DNA of 40,951 nucleotides from Prevotella sp. (GTDB taxonomy: Bacteria > Bacteroidota > Bacteroidia > Bacteroidales > Bacteroidaceae): the NCBI GenBank assembly GCA_024690505.1, contig JAILPA010000060.1, positions 1 through 40,951 of the forward strand. The letters run 5' to 3'. The notes under the pieces were generated by a model, which was not told the origin of the DNA, did no database searches, and saw only the letters and a list, made by a program, of their open reading frames with translations. Shown one piece after another: positions 9,180-18,021 of this stretch. Position 1 is the stretch's first letter. Each line of letters starts with the position of its first letter. A program made the translations under genes and the position numbers.

Positions 9180-10109
9180 ATGAGAAAGATATATTACCTG
9201 TTGCTCGCATCAGCCTTCACATTGTCATTCGTGGCTTGTGAGAACGACGACCTGGACTCGACAAGCATCTTTGCCAACGATAAGAGTACTAACACTACAG
9301 AATTCGACCGTTGGCTGAGCAAGACCTTCGATCCCTATAACATACGTATCATCTACCGCTATCAGGACTATGAGACAGACCAGACCTACAACGTCATTCC
9401 AGCTAAGTTGGAGAATGTCAAGGCCTTGGCAAAGATGATGAAACATATATGGATAGATGCCTATGCCGAAGTGGTAGGACTGGATTTCATCAAGGCATAT
9501 AGTCCCCGTTTATTCCAGTTCATCGGTTCAGCAGAATATCGCAACGATGGCGCAATGGTATTGGGAACAGCCGAGGGCGGACTGAAGATAACATTGTTCC
9601 GAGTGAACTCACTCGATGTCGACAATATCTTCATCGACAGCATCAGCCCATTCCCCAATATCGAATCTGTGCCCATCGACATGAACTTCTGGTTCTTCCA
9701 TACCATGCACCACGAGTTCCTGCACATCTTGCAGCAGACAAAGAACTACTCCACTGACTTCAATCTCATATCGGCAGGAAAGTATCATGCCAACGACTGG
9801 ATTAACGTCAATGATGTCGATGCACCTAAGGAAGGCTTCGTCACAGGATATGCCAGCGGCGAAGCTCGTGAGGATATGGCAGAAATCTATGCTACTTACG
9901 TCACTCACACACCCGAGGCATGGGAGAAAATCCTACAAGCCGGTGAGAGCGAAGCGGACAAGTCGGGTAGGGAGGCTATCGAGAAGAAGCTCGATATCAT
10001 CAAGGAATACTGCCGTTCGTCATGGGGCTTCGAACTCGACGACCTGCGCCGCGTAGTGCTACGCCGCAGTCAGGAGGTGCTGAAGATGGATTTAAGAACA
10101 CTCGACTAA
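9180..10109 (+). CDS. Substrate import-associated zinc metallohydrolase lipoprotein (HExxH)
   Basis: Predicted surface or periplasmic lipoprotein with a gluzincin-like active site. The lipobox FVAC gives lipidated Cys20. The zinc motif is HEFLH at residues 178-182 (within HTMHHEFLHILQQ), and a conserved acidic stretch EDMAEIYATY (231-240) is a plausible source of the third ligand. Length (309) and the position 24 bp after susD fit the family described as LP_HExxH next to SusC/SusD pairs. It probably trims peptide-like substrate before or after SusCD uptake; this role comes from family context, not from any known substrate. Same operon as its neighbours, with a 21 bp gap to the next gene. Confidence 0.88.
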   Translation: MRKIYYLLLASAFTLSFVACENDDLDSTSIFANDKSTNTTEFDRWLSKTFDPYNIRIIYRYQDYETDQTYNVIPAKLENVKALAKMMKHIWIDAYAEVVGLDFIKAYSPRLFQFIGSAEYRNDGAMVLGTAEGGLKITLFRVNSLDVDNIFIDSISPFPNIESVPIDMNFWFFHTMHHEFLHILQQTKNYSTDFNLISAGKYHANDWINVNDVDAPKEGFVTGYASGEAREDMAEIYATYVTHTPEAWEKILQAGESEADKSGREAIEKKLDIIKEYCRSSWGFELDDLRRVVLRRSQEVLKMDLRTLD

Positions 10110-10130
10110 TTAAGCAAGGAGGACACAACC

Positions 10131-11480
10131 ATGATAAAGAAACTATTGAACATGACGCTGCTCATGGCAGCACTCACAACCTATACTGCCTGCAACGACA
10201 ACGATGACATAGCTGATCCCACTGTACGTCTGACGCAGGCTATGAACTCCTGTAAGGACATCCTGACTGCCGCACCAAATGGCTGGGCAATGACGATGTA
10301 TGGTGACTTGGACTTTGGCGGCTTCAACGTGCTCTGCAAGTTAGATAAGGATGGCAAGGTGACTGTCGCCAACGAGTTGTTCACCGAGAAATCAGGAGCT
10401 GATACCACTGCTGTGACGCATTATAAGTTCGAGCAGAGCAGCGGCATCATACTCTCGTTCGACGAGTACTGCGAGCTGTTCCATTATTTCTCTGACCCTG
10501 TCAATCCCGATGGTTTCAGAAGCGAAACAGAGAATGGCTTCGGAGGAGACTTGGAGTTCCGTATCATTTCAGCCTCATCGGACTCAGTGGTGATGAGAGG
10601 CAAGAAACACGATACAAAGATTGTGATGACACCCCTGCCGACAACACCAGGAGTGGTTACCGACTCCGTGTGGGCTGAGTATCTGAGAAACGTAGCTGCC
10701 GTAGCCAAGGAGATGCAGAAAGGCAACTACTACATGATTATGGGCACCGACAGCCTGAAACTGAAGGCTAACAGGCGCAACCGCGTCCTCTCGTATACCA
10801 CGGTGGACTCAGCTGGCATAAACTCTTCTCACAACATCCCCTACATCATCACCCCGAAGGGAATCACCTTCTATCGCCCCTTTGAGTTTGGAGGACAGGC
10901 AGTGAAAGGCTTCAACTATGTAGCTGGCAGCGAGAAGTATCAGCAAGAGGGAGGTTCCAGCATTGTCCTTGAGAAGTTCACGCCCGACCTGAACCAGCAA
11001 CTGGTAGAAGGTGCGTGGTATATCACAGAGACTGGCTTGGGTACACGTGCAAACACCTATTGGAGAACCTTCCGCAATGCGCTGTTGACTGCTGAGAACT
11101 TCGTCATCTATTACGCTTTAGTGGGTACTGCACGCAACAACTTCGGATTGACCATTGGCCCTGTTGACAAGGATGAGCCCACCGGCATTTTCCTTACCGA
11201 GGCATATTTCGACTACGAGTTCATTGGAACTGATGAAATCCGCATGTGGTTCAATGGTGGATACGATGGGATGGGCAATGGTGAATATTTGGCCGAGAAC
11301 TGCAAGCTCGACTTTGCCATCTTCCCCTTTGGGGGACGTGGTGAAGGAACGGCAAAGACCTTCAAGATAGAGACCGACAACGAAAAAGACCCCACCTATC
11401 TCCGTCTGACTGACAAGAACGACAAGAACAATGTCATTACACTCTCAGCTGAACAGGTGGTCTATCCGTTTGGTAAGTAG
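10131..11480 (+). CDS. DUF4302-like lipoprotein
   Basis: Predicted surface lipoprotein of 449 residues. The signal ends in YTAC (lipidated Cys21) followed by NDNDD, an acidic stretch of the kind found on exported lipoproteins. The sequence pattern ILTAAPNGWAMTMYGDLDFGGFNVLCKL, then SGIILSFDEYCELFHYFSDP and GFGGDLEFRIISASSDSVVMRGKKH, matches what I recall of DUF4302, which accompanies SusCD plus HExxH lipoproteins in Bacteroidota. No catalytic motif is visible. A binding or accessory role for the uptake complex is likely but unproven. Confidence 0.8.
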   Translation: MIKKLLNMTLLMAALTTYTACNDNDDIADPTVRLTQAMNSCKDILTAAPNGWAMTMYGDLDFGGFNVLCKLDKDGKVTVANELFTEKSGADTTAVTHYKFEQSSGIILSFDEYCELFHYFSDPVNPDGFRSETENGFGGDLEFRIISASSDSVVMRGKKHDTKIVMTPLPTTPGVVTDSVWAEYLRNVAAVAKEMQKGNYYMIMGTDSLKLKANRRNRVLSYTTVDSAGINSSHNIPYIITPKGITFYRPFEFGGQAVKGFNYVAGSEKYQQEGGSSIVLEKFTPDLNQQLVEGAWYITETGLGTRANTYWRTFRNALLTAENFVIYYALVGTARNNFGLTIGPVDKDEPTGIFLTEAYFDYEFIGTDEIRMWFNGGYDGMGNGEYLAENCKLDFAIFPFGGRGEGTAKTFKIETDNEKDPTYLRLTDKNDKNNVITLSAEQVVYPFGK

Positions 11481-11530
11481 TATTTAGAATAAAACAAAAT
11501 TAATCATATTATTCAATATCAATACGTATT

Positions 11531-12874
11531 ATGAAGAAGTTTTTACTCTTATCAGTCGCCGTGCTTGTAGCTATCTGTGGCACGGCTAAAAGGAATCACG
11601 TGGTTCCCATGAGCAACCCTTTAGATATAAAGCTGCCCAAAATGGTTAATAATGGCGCTTTCAAGTCGGTTGCCAGCAAGATGGCTGCCTATGATGCCTT
11701 CTATTCAGGTGTAGAGAAGAGTACACGTCCCGTACTGAAGGCCGTCAAGAAAGCTGCGGACGTAGAGCTTGTTCCCGCCTACGCCCTGGCCGACTATACT
11801 TATACGGAACTGACAGGTCTCACATCTATGCCTATGTATGACGGCGCCAGCTTCCTGGTGAAAGAAGGGAAAGCCTATCTTGCCCCCTTCGAAAATGCTG
11901 AATATTTTGAAGGCGTAATAGAGCAGGGCGACAATATGTATAAGGAAGACGGTGCCGACTCCATCACGTTTACTGTCGTAAGCCCAACGCCCGCAGCTGT
12001 TGACAACGAGGACAACCAGTACTTCATGGGTCTGGCAACGCTTAATCCCCAGACTGGCGCTCTGAAGCGTAATGATCAGACAACCATTGGCGCATACTAC
12101 TTTGCAGAGGCTGATGAACTGTATGTACCTGTCATGTCCCTGAGTGATTTCGTCTGTCTCTTCATGGAAGATGATAAAACGCCCCTTGACGGCTTTGTTC
12201 TTGCCAACTTCGACCTGCAATCTCAGGAGTCTCTGAAAGAGTATATGAGCAAAGGTACTTTCACCGGCACAGAACCTGCCTCAGGATCTTATCCTGCAGA
12301 AGATTACTCTGGCGATATTGTGGCTTTGGTTTCTGATTACATTTATGTAAAAGGCTTCAACCCTATCGGTGCCATTAAGGACTCATGGGTGGAATTTGAG
12401 GTTAGCGACGAGGGTGATATGGCAACTGTCAGTGATGCGCAGCTGCTTGGCATGGCCGATTTCTATGCAGATGAAGCCCAAACTTCAACTGTTACTGTTG
12501 CCTTCTGCCCTGTGGGAATATTACCCGACTTCAGCGCTTATACCGATGATTATTCTTCATCCTACTTCATCGTCGACGATGAAACAGAAGAGACTACAAC
12601 CATCGAGAGCACTGGCATGGATTGCTATGGAATTTATGGCTACTCTAAGAGCGAGGACTGGGCAGGTGCTTGGTCAATGCTTCAGGACTTGAAGATCGTC
12701 ATTACCTACGAGCCTGTTGAAGATGCCATTCGCAACACTACCGTTAAGACTGCATCTACCGACTACTTCGATATGCAGGGACGCAAGGTGAACGCCGCCC
12801 AGAAGGGCCTGCTCATTAAGAAGAGCACAATGGCCGATGGCAGCGTGCAGAGCGTGAAGGTGCTGAACAAATAA
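11531..12874 (+). CDS. Secreted protein of unknown function with sorting-like C-terminal tail
   Basis: I do not recognise a family for the 447 residue protein. It has a signal peptide (MKKFLLLSVAVLVAICGTA) and an acidic, Tyr/Asp-rich body suggestive of beta-structure. The C-terminal tail (YFDMQGRKVNAAQKGLLIK then SVKVLNK) resembles the Gly-Arg / Gly-Leu-X-Ile tails of Prevotella secreted proteins. No catalytic motif is seen. It follows the DUF4302-like gene by 50 bp with no promoter found, so it is probably the last gene of the susCD transcript, which ends at the terminator directly downstream. Confidence 0.7.
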   Translation: MKKFLLLSVAVLVAICGTAKRNHVVPMSNPLDIKLPKMVNNGAFKSVASKMAAYDAFYSGVEKSTRPVLKAVKKAADVELVPAYALADYTYTELTGLTSMPMYDGASFLVKEGKAYLAPFENAEYFEGVIEQGDNMYKEDGADSITFTVVSPTPAAVDNEDNQYFMGLATLNPQTGALKRNDQTTIGAYYFAEADELYVPVMSLSDFVCLFMEDDKTPLDGFVLANFDLQSQESLKEYMSKGTFTGTEPASGSYPAEDYSGDIVALVSDYIYVKGFNPIGAIKDSWVEFEVSDEGDMATVSDAQLLGMADFYADEAQTSTVTVAFCPVGILPDFSAYTDDYSSSYFIVDDETEETTTIESTGMDCYGIYGYSKSEDWAGAWSMLQDLKIVITYEPVEDAIRNTTVKTASTDYFDMQGRKVNAAQKGLLIKKSTMADGSVQSVKVLNK

Positions 12875-12897
12875 GCACCGCATACCTACAGCGCTTC

Positions 12898-12940
12898 CTC
12901 CCCGCCTTGCTACATAGCGTGGCAAGGCGGGGAGTCTTTT
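12898..12940 (+). terminator. Rho-independent terminator closing the susC operon
   Basis: A perfect 13 bp stem (CTCCCCGCCTTGC at 12898-12910 with GCAAGGCGGGGAG at 12922-12934), an 11 nt loop and a TCTTTT tail. It starts 24 bp after the stop of the preceding gene. The next gene begins only 26 bp further on and has no obvious promoter of its own, so it may depend on readthrough. Confidence 0.9.
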
Positions 12941-12965
12941 GATAACAACAAATAACCAGAGTTAC

Positions 12966-15218
12966 ATGAAACGACTTTCACTCTCCTTCTTCTTGACTAT
13001 ACTTGCTGTCAGCAACCTTTGGGCTGTGCCGGCTCATCCTGACTCTGCCCGTGTCGTACAGCCCGATGGCTCGTTTGTTACCCTGCGGCTTGTTGGCGAT
13101 GAGTTTCATCATTTCCTGACGACCACCGATGGCTATACGGTTCTTGGCACCGAGGGAGGCTATGTCTATGCCAAGTTTGATGACGAAGGTATGCCCCATG
13201 CCACCACGCTGCTGGCGCACGATGCTCCTGTACGCTCCGTGGACGAACAGAAGTTGTTAAGGTCGTTACATCGTAACCAACATCCAATGCCCTCCGAAGC
13301 CTCGCGGCAGTTACGCGCACAGGAGTCGGCACGTCGTCTTCAGGCTCCGGGCAGGCAGAAGCTGGGCCTGGGCTATTCCTACGACTATAACAACTTTCGT
13401 GGCATGGTACTCCTCGTAGAGTACAACGACTGCAGCTTCTCGCGTTCCGACTATGCAGAATTAGTAAACGACATGGTGAACAAGCAAGGTTACACCGGTT
13501 TTGAGAAGGCCAACGGAAAGTGGGATTACTTCACTGGCAGCGTGCGTGATTATTTCTACGACAATTCCAACCAGCAGTTCGACCCTCAGTTCGACATCGT
13601 AGGCCCTGTGCAGATAGACGAGAGCCAGTTCATTCACGAGGCGGATGCCTCCACAATGGAGGTGAATACCTCTTACCTCCGTGTCATCAGCAAGGCTATT
13701 GATGCTGCAGACGAACTGGTAGATTATCGCAACTACGACGGTGATAATGACGGCATCGTCGATATGGTTTATGTCATCTTTGCGGGAGCAGGTTCCAACT
13801 ATACAGGCAACGACGAACGCCTGATATGGCCACATGCCGGAGAGGTCTACGAAGTCACCGATAAGGGCATTGGCTATAAACGCTCGGAGGATGGCGTTGG
13901 CTTCGGACGCTATGCCTGTTCAACGGAGTTCTATGCCTCTCCCGACCTTAATATCCTCGACGGCATAGGCACCATTTGCCATGAGTTCAGCCATGTCTTA
14001 GGCCTGCCCGATTTCTACGATACTGATTACGAACAGAGCGGAGGCGAGAGCCATCATCCCGATCTGTGGTCGGTCATGTCGGGTGGCAGCTATGCCAACA
14101 ATTCACGCTCCCCTGTGGGCTACGGGCTCTACGAACGCTGGAATGCCGGCTTTACTGAGCCTGTCACCATCAGCGAGCCAGGCAGCTACACGCTCGAACG
14201 CTTAGATAACTCCAATACTGGATTCCGGCTGGCTTCGGGCAGTAAGAACGAATATTTCCTGCTCGAGAACCGGCAGCAGTTCCATTCAAAGTGGGATAAA
14301 TATCTGCCTGGTCACGGTATGCTGGTGTTCCGTGTCGACGAGACCAATAAATATGTTTGGCAGTCAAACACCATTAACTGTAACCCCAAGCACAACTATT
14401 ATGAACTGCTGAGGGCAGGCAACGTCAAAACAGGTTCCGTTGCCAGCGACCCCTTCCCAGGCACTACCAATCGTACGTCGCTGAACAACGTCACAAAACC
14501 CAGTCTGCTGTCATGGAGTGGGAAAGAGGCTCCGCAGGTCATCGAGCACATTGCAGAGAGTCAGAATGTGATTACCTTCGATTTGACAGAACCTGTCTAC
14601 GACCGCACCAACTGGGAGGACTTCGAGGAATTGGCTCTGACGTCCCCTTCCGTTACCGACACGACAAGCGTTGCCGGACGCATAGGCCTTTGGACGCTTA
14701 CTGGCGGTGCCTATATTGCTGACGCAAAGGGGCTGGCAGACGACAATCAGGCGCTGGCCATGGTGAAGAACAGCAATGCGTTTGTCTCTACTTCAAAGCC
14801 CGTGAAGTCGGTTACTTTCAACCTGTTCAATCCTACCGATACCCGCACCATGCCCTATTTCTACGTGTCGGAGGATAGCCTGACGTGGACTCAGCTGCGA
14901 GTCTCGAACACCGAGGCCGGCAGCGGTATTAAAGCAGGCGAATCGGGCATGATGACCATTGAGCCCAACCACAGCAAGCCAAGCTACATCCGCATTTGGT
15001 TGCGTATAGGCGACAGCTCCTCACCCGTCTACCTTGATAATTTCCAGTTCGAGCTCGACGAGAGCTACGACCCCGGTTCTGCTATCAGTAGTCCGGCTGT
15101 CAGTCATACCCTTGGCATGGACAGCCCATATAGCTATAATCTCATGGGACAGCGCGTCAACGGCCACAATGTCCGTGGCATCCTGATTCGTAACGGCAAA
15201 AAGTTCGTGATAAAGTAG
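12966..15218 (+). CDS. Secreted M6-family (immune inhibitor A-like) metalloprotease
   Basis: Secreted zinc endopeptidase of about 750 residues. The signal peptide (MKRLSLSFFLTILAVSNLWA) is followed by a propeptide-like region. The catalytic domain starts around GMVLLVEYNDCSF and has the metzincin zinc site HEFSHVLGLPD (His339, Glu340, His343) and a Met-turn (WSVMSGGSY). A C-terminal beta-domain (NWEDFEELAL..) follows, ending in a sorting-like tail (YNLMGQRVNGHNVRGILIRNGKKFVIK in overlapping pieces). I chose the ATG at 12966: an in-frame TTG at 12939 lies inside the upstream terminator tail and would put nine polar residues before the signal peptide. Neighbours suggest extracellular protein degradation feeding the SusCD system. 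Confidence 0.88.
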   Translation: MKRLSLSFFLTILAVSNLWAVPAHPDSARVVQPDGSFVTLRLVGDEFHHFLTTTDGYTVLGTEGGYVYAKFDDEGMPHATTLLAHDAPVRSVDEQKLLRSLHRNQHPMPSEASRQLRAQESARRLQAPGRQKLGLGYSYDYNNFRGMVLLVEYNDCSFSRSDYAELVNDMVNKQGYTGFEKANGKWDYFTGSVRDYFYDNSNQQFDPQFDIVGPVQIDESQFIHEADASTMEVNTSYLRVISKAIDAADELVDYRNYDGDNDGIVDMVYVIFAGAGSNYTGNDERLIWPHAGEVYEVTDKGIGYKRSEDGVGFGRYACSTEFYASPDLNILDGIGTICHEFSHVLGLPDFYDTDYEQSGGESHHPDLWSVMSGGSYANNSRSPVGYGLYERWNAGFTEPVTISEPGSYTLERLDNSNTGFRLASGSKNEYFLLENRQQFHSKWDKYLPGHGMLVFRVDETNKYVWQSNTINCNPKHNYYELLRAGNVKTGSVASDPFPGTTNRTSLNNVTKPSLLSWSGKEAPQVIEHIAESQNVITFDLTEPVYDRTNWEDFEELALTSPSVTDTTSVAGRIGLWTLTGGAYIADAKGLADDNQALAMVKNSNAFVSTSKPVKSVTFNLFNPTDTRTMPYFYVSEDSLTWTQLRVSNTEAGSGIKAGESGMMTIEPNHSKPSYIRIWLRIGDSSSPVYLDNFQFELDESYDPGSAISSPAVSHTLGMDSPYSYNLMGQRVNGHNVRGILIRNGKKFVIK

Positions 15219-15256
15219 CCTCCTTCCTCCTTCCACCCTCCACCCAGTACCATTAT

Positions 15257-15268
15257 GCAACCGTTTGC
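15257..15268 (+). promoter_or_regulatory. LacI-family-like operator candidate upstream of alpha-amylase
   Basis: GCAACCGTTTGC is one base away from the perfect palindrome GCAAACGTTTGC, the typical shape of LacI/MalR-type operators. It lies about 60 bp upstream of the amylase -7 element. That position would suit an activator or an upstream repressor site. No LacI-type regulator gene is in the window, so this rests on the motif alone. Confidence 0.4.
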
Positions 15269-15324
15269 GCATTTACATGGCCTTTCTGTAATGCCATAAG
15301 GCGGACAGAATCAACTTTTTGTCT

Positions 15325-15333
15325 TAACTTTGT
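15325..15333 (+). promoter_or_regulatory. -7 element of the alpha-amylase promoter
   Basis: TAACTTTGT matches TAnnTTTG and ends 27 bp before the amylase start. No good TTTG -33 element is found 19-21 bp upstream, which fits a promoter needing an activator. A weak hairpin (GCCTT 15280-15284 with AAGGC 15298-15302) lies between this and the operator candidate. Confidence 0.6.
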
Positions 15334-15359
15334 AGCACTAACCAACAACTGATTTCATA

Positions 15360-17399
15360 ATGAAAAAGATCTTTACCTCACTGCTGGCCGTTTTTGCTTC
15401 AACGGCTATGATGGCTCAGGGATGGCCGTCGCAATATAGTGGAGTGATGTTGCAGGGCTTCTACTGGGATGGATTCGATGATTCCAACTGGGTTACGCTT
15501 GAGCAGCAGGCTGACCAATTTGCAGGAACATTCGACCTGGTGTGGCTACCTCAGAGTGGCAATTGTGGCGGAACCTCCATGGGCTACGATGATTTGTGGT
15601 GGTTCAACAACTACAACAGTTCGTTTGGCACTGAGCAGCAGTTGCGCTCACTCATCAATACGTTCAAGGCAAAGGGCATCAAGACCATTGCCGATGTGGT
15701 GATCAACCACCGCAGGAACCTCTCCAACTGGGTGGACTTCCCCAAGGAGACCTATAAGGGCGTGACCTACGAGATGCTTTCTACCGACATCTGTGCCAAC
15801 GACGATGGCGGGCAGGCAGCCAAGGAAGCTGCGAAACTGGGGCTTAGCGTCAGTGCCAACAACGATACTGGCGAGGACTGGGGCGGAATGCGCGACCTCG
15901 ACCACATGAGCACCAACGTGCAGACCATTGTCAAGGCGTACCTCGCCTTCCTGATAAACGACCTGGGCTATGCAGGCTTCCGCTACGACATGGTGAAGGG
16001 CTATGCTCCTTCTTACACAGGCATGTACAACGACTCGTCGAGTCCAGAGTTCAGCGTCGGTGAGTGCTGGGACGGCACCACCACCATCCTCAACTGGATA
16101 AAGGGTACGAGGGTGAACGATGCCATACAGAGTGCAGCCTTTGACTTCCAGTTCCGCTACACCGTGCGCAATGCCATGAACAATGGCAACTACACCAAAC
16201 TGAATGCTCAGAACGACAATAACTGGCCTTTGGTGAGCAGCAACACCGAGGGGGGACAATATCGTCGCTATGCCGTGACCTTCGTAGAGAACCACGACAC
16301 CGAGCGCCGCAATGGAGCTGAGCAAGATCCGTTGAAGAAAGACACACTGGCAGCCAATGCCTATATGATGGCCATGCCAGGTACGCCTTGTGTCTTCCTT
16401 AAGCATTACATGGCCTATCCTTCAGAGATAAAGGCTATGGTAGCTCTTCGCAAGACTGCTGGTATCAACAACATGAGCAGCTATCTGCCAGCCATGACCA
16501 AGACCAACTACTACGGCATGATAACGAAAGTTAATAATGAAAGCAGGCTTTATACCATCGTAGGAAATGTCGCAGAAGGCGAACAGAGTGCTAATCTTGC
16601 CCAGTATGCCAAGGTGATGGAAGGATATCACTATGCCTACTATCTGGCAAAGTCGTTCAATACGGCCTATGCCGACCTGCCCAGCAGCACTTATATCAAT
16701 GAGCAGAAAGTACGTATCAGTGCCGTCAGTCAGACCGATGGTGCCAGATTGGTCTATACCACCGATGGCTCGGAGCCTACAGCCAGTAGCACTCAGGCTG
16801 AAAGCGGCACCATCATCACCATCCCCATCGGCACCACTACGCTGAAGGTGGGCCTGCTCATTGGCGGACAGGTGAGTGGCGTCATCAGCCGCACATACGT
16901 GGTGCAAGAGGACAAGTCGTCACTGCCCGTCACCATTCCCTCATTCTGCAGGATGGCAGAAAGCGAGACGGGTGCCTTCTTCGAGGCTCCTCTTATATGG
17001 ACCAACACCATCAAGTGCTGGGCATGGGGTGCTGGTGGCTCTCCCAACTACACTGGTGGCTCATGGCCTGGCGAGGCCTGCACCTACCTGGGTGATGCCG
17101 ACAATGGCAACAAAGTGTGGAAATGGACTTACGCCGGCACGCTCGACACTCAGCCCAGCTTCATTATCTTCAACAACAACGGCTCTAGTCAGACTGCTGA
17201 CTTCCCCTTCGTGAATGGAGGCTATTATAATAAGGAGGGCCTGCAGGGCACTGTTGCCGCTGGCATCAGCACGCCCCAGCTGGCTGACATCAAAGCTGCG
17301 TCAGTTGTCTACGACCTCAGCGGTCGCCGCATCGACAACAGCCGCTCGCTCCGTCCTGGCATCTATGTCGTTGACGGGCGCAAGATGGTAGTCAAGTAG
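15360..17399 (+). CDS. Secreted GH13 alpha-amylase with starch-binding module
   Basis: Extracellular starch-cleaving glycoside hydrolase of 679 residues. After a signal peptide (1-19, ending MMA) comes a (beta/alpha)8 GH13 domain with the four signature regions: DVVINH (112-117), GFRYDMVKGY with nucleophile Asp210, GECWD with acid/base Glu235, and FVENHDTE with Asn311-His312-Asp313. A small chitobiase-C/fn3-like segment follows (VRISAVSQTDGARLVYTTDG.., about 445-515). Next is a CBM26-like starch-binding module (IKCWAWGAGGSPNYTGGSWPGE, about 545-625). The tail (LSGRRID.. RPGIYVVDGRKMVVK) is a sorting-like signal. It has its own promoter and terminator and is not part of a SusCD starch locus here. 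Confidence 0.93.
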   Translation: MKKIFTSLLAVFASTAMMAQGWPSQYSGVMLQGFYWDGFDDSNWVTLEQQADQFAGTFDLVWLPQSGNCGGTSMGYDDLWWFNNYNSSFGTEQQLRSLINTFKAKGIKTIADVVINHRRNLSNWVDFPKETYKGVTYEMLSTDICANDDGGQAAKEAAKLGLSVSANNDTGEDWGGMRDLDHMSTNVQTIVKAYLAFLINDLGYAGFRYDMVKGYAPSYTGMYNDSSSPEFSVGECWDGTTTILNWIKGTRVNDAIQSAAFDFQFRYTVRNAMNNGNYTKLNAQNDNNWPLVSSNTEGGQYRRYAVTFVENHDTERRNGAEQDPLKKDTLAANAYMMAMPGTPCVFLKHYMAYPSEIKAMVALRKTAGINNMSSYLPAMTKTNYYGMITKVNNESRLYTIVGNVAEGEQSANLAQYAKVMEGYHYAYYLAKSFNTAYADLPSSTYINEQKVRISAVSQTDGARLVYTTDGSEPTASSTQAESGTIITIPIGTTTLKVGLLIGGQVSGVISRTYVVQEDKSSLPVTIPSFCRMAESETGAFFEAPLIWTNTIKCWAWGAGGSPNYTGGSWPGEACTYLGDADNGNKVWKWTYAGTLDTQPSFIIFNNNGSSQTADFPFVNGGYYNKEGLQGTVAAGISTPQLADIKAASVVYDLSGRRIDNSRSLRPGIYVVDGRKMVVK

Positions 17400-17487
17400 C
17401 TGCTAGTCTATGCCCCGGTAGTCCGAGTAAAAATGTACTTTTCCCTATGGTTACATTCGGGCTAGTCTAGCGACAACAGAAGAAAGC

Positions 17488-17530
17488 AATCGGGCTGATT
17501 CTCATTGGAGAGTCAGCCCGATTCTTTTTC
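17488..17530 (+). terminator. Strong terminator downstream of alpha-amylase
   Basis: An 11 bp perfect outer stem (AATCGGGCTGA / TCAGCCCGATT) is extended inward by a wobble and TCTC/GAGA pairs around an ATTG loop. A CTTTTTC tail follows. It lies about 90 bp after the amylase stop. The 90 bp between holds two copies of GCTAGTCTA (17402-17410 and 17461-17469). Confidence 0.9.
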
Positions 17531-18021
17531 ATGCACTAACGTGTTCGAGATGGCCAAAGAATCCTTTCTGGCAGAGCGCCCGCCTTTTATCTGTGAATTA
17601 CTCTTTTACCCTTATGTTCAGGATTCCTTTCTTCTGTCCCTCAAACTCTTTAGCCCAAGGTTTCATTTCGCCTGTAATGTCGGAAATGAGTTGTGAAAAT
17701 TAGGGCTATACAGAATGACGTCAAAACCAAGGAGAACTATTCCTGTCTGTTTCCAAACGAGCAGATGAATAGTTCCCACACATACGTTAGTGACCGCAAA
17801 AAGTCAATTGTTAAAGCCCCAAAGGGTCATTGGAGATTATGCTTAGCGTGGTCTCAAAAGTCAGGTCTCTCATCCTTCGGAGGAGGCGGGTGTAACTTCA
17901 AAAATGGTTCAGGGCCGCTGAACTATTGGTTCAGGAGCCCTGAACTTTTAGTTCAGCGGCCCTGAACTAGTTGTTCCAAGCCGTTTGAAACTATTTCGGG
18001 TTGTATTTCAGTTTGCCAAAG
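17531..18021. other. Gene-poor spacer between amylase and glycine-cleavage operon
   Basis: Apart from palindrome array copy B, no convincing gene is present. A minus-strand open stretch at 17598-17699 reads FSQLISDITGEMKPWAKE.. to a stop and has protein-like composition, so it could be the 3' remnant of a decayed gene, but it is only 33 codons long and I cannot name a family. The plus-strand open frames here have no coding character. Confidence 0.5.
17907..17991 (+). repeat. 85 bp array of four tandem palindromes (copy B)
   Basis: Palindromes at 17907-17923 (GTTCAGGGCCGCTGAAC), 17929-17945 (GTTCAGGAGCCCTGAAC), 17951-17967 (GTTCAGCGGCCCTGAAC) and 17973-17991 (19 nt, GTTCCAA..TTTGAAAC), with exactly 5 nt spacers. 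It aligns base for base with copy A at 3768-3852. It lies 30 bp past the lpdA stop and could form the 3' end of the glycine-cleavage mRNA. Confidence 0.85.

Noticed and set aside
12939..12965. TTG start for the M6 protease
   Set aside because: It lies in the T tail of the upstream terminator and would place polar residues before a normal signal peptide that starts at 12966.
15648..16406. Long minus-strand ORF of 252 residues inside the amylase gene
   Set aside because: It is antisense to conserved GH13 motifs and shows Val/His/Gly-rich shadow composition.
17505..17965. Two small plus-strand ORFs after the amylase
   Set aside because: One begins inside the terminator stem and the other runs into palindrome array B; neither has coding-like composition.
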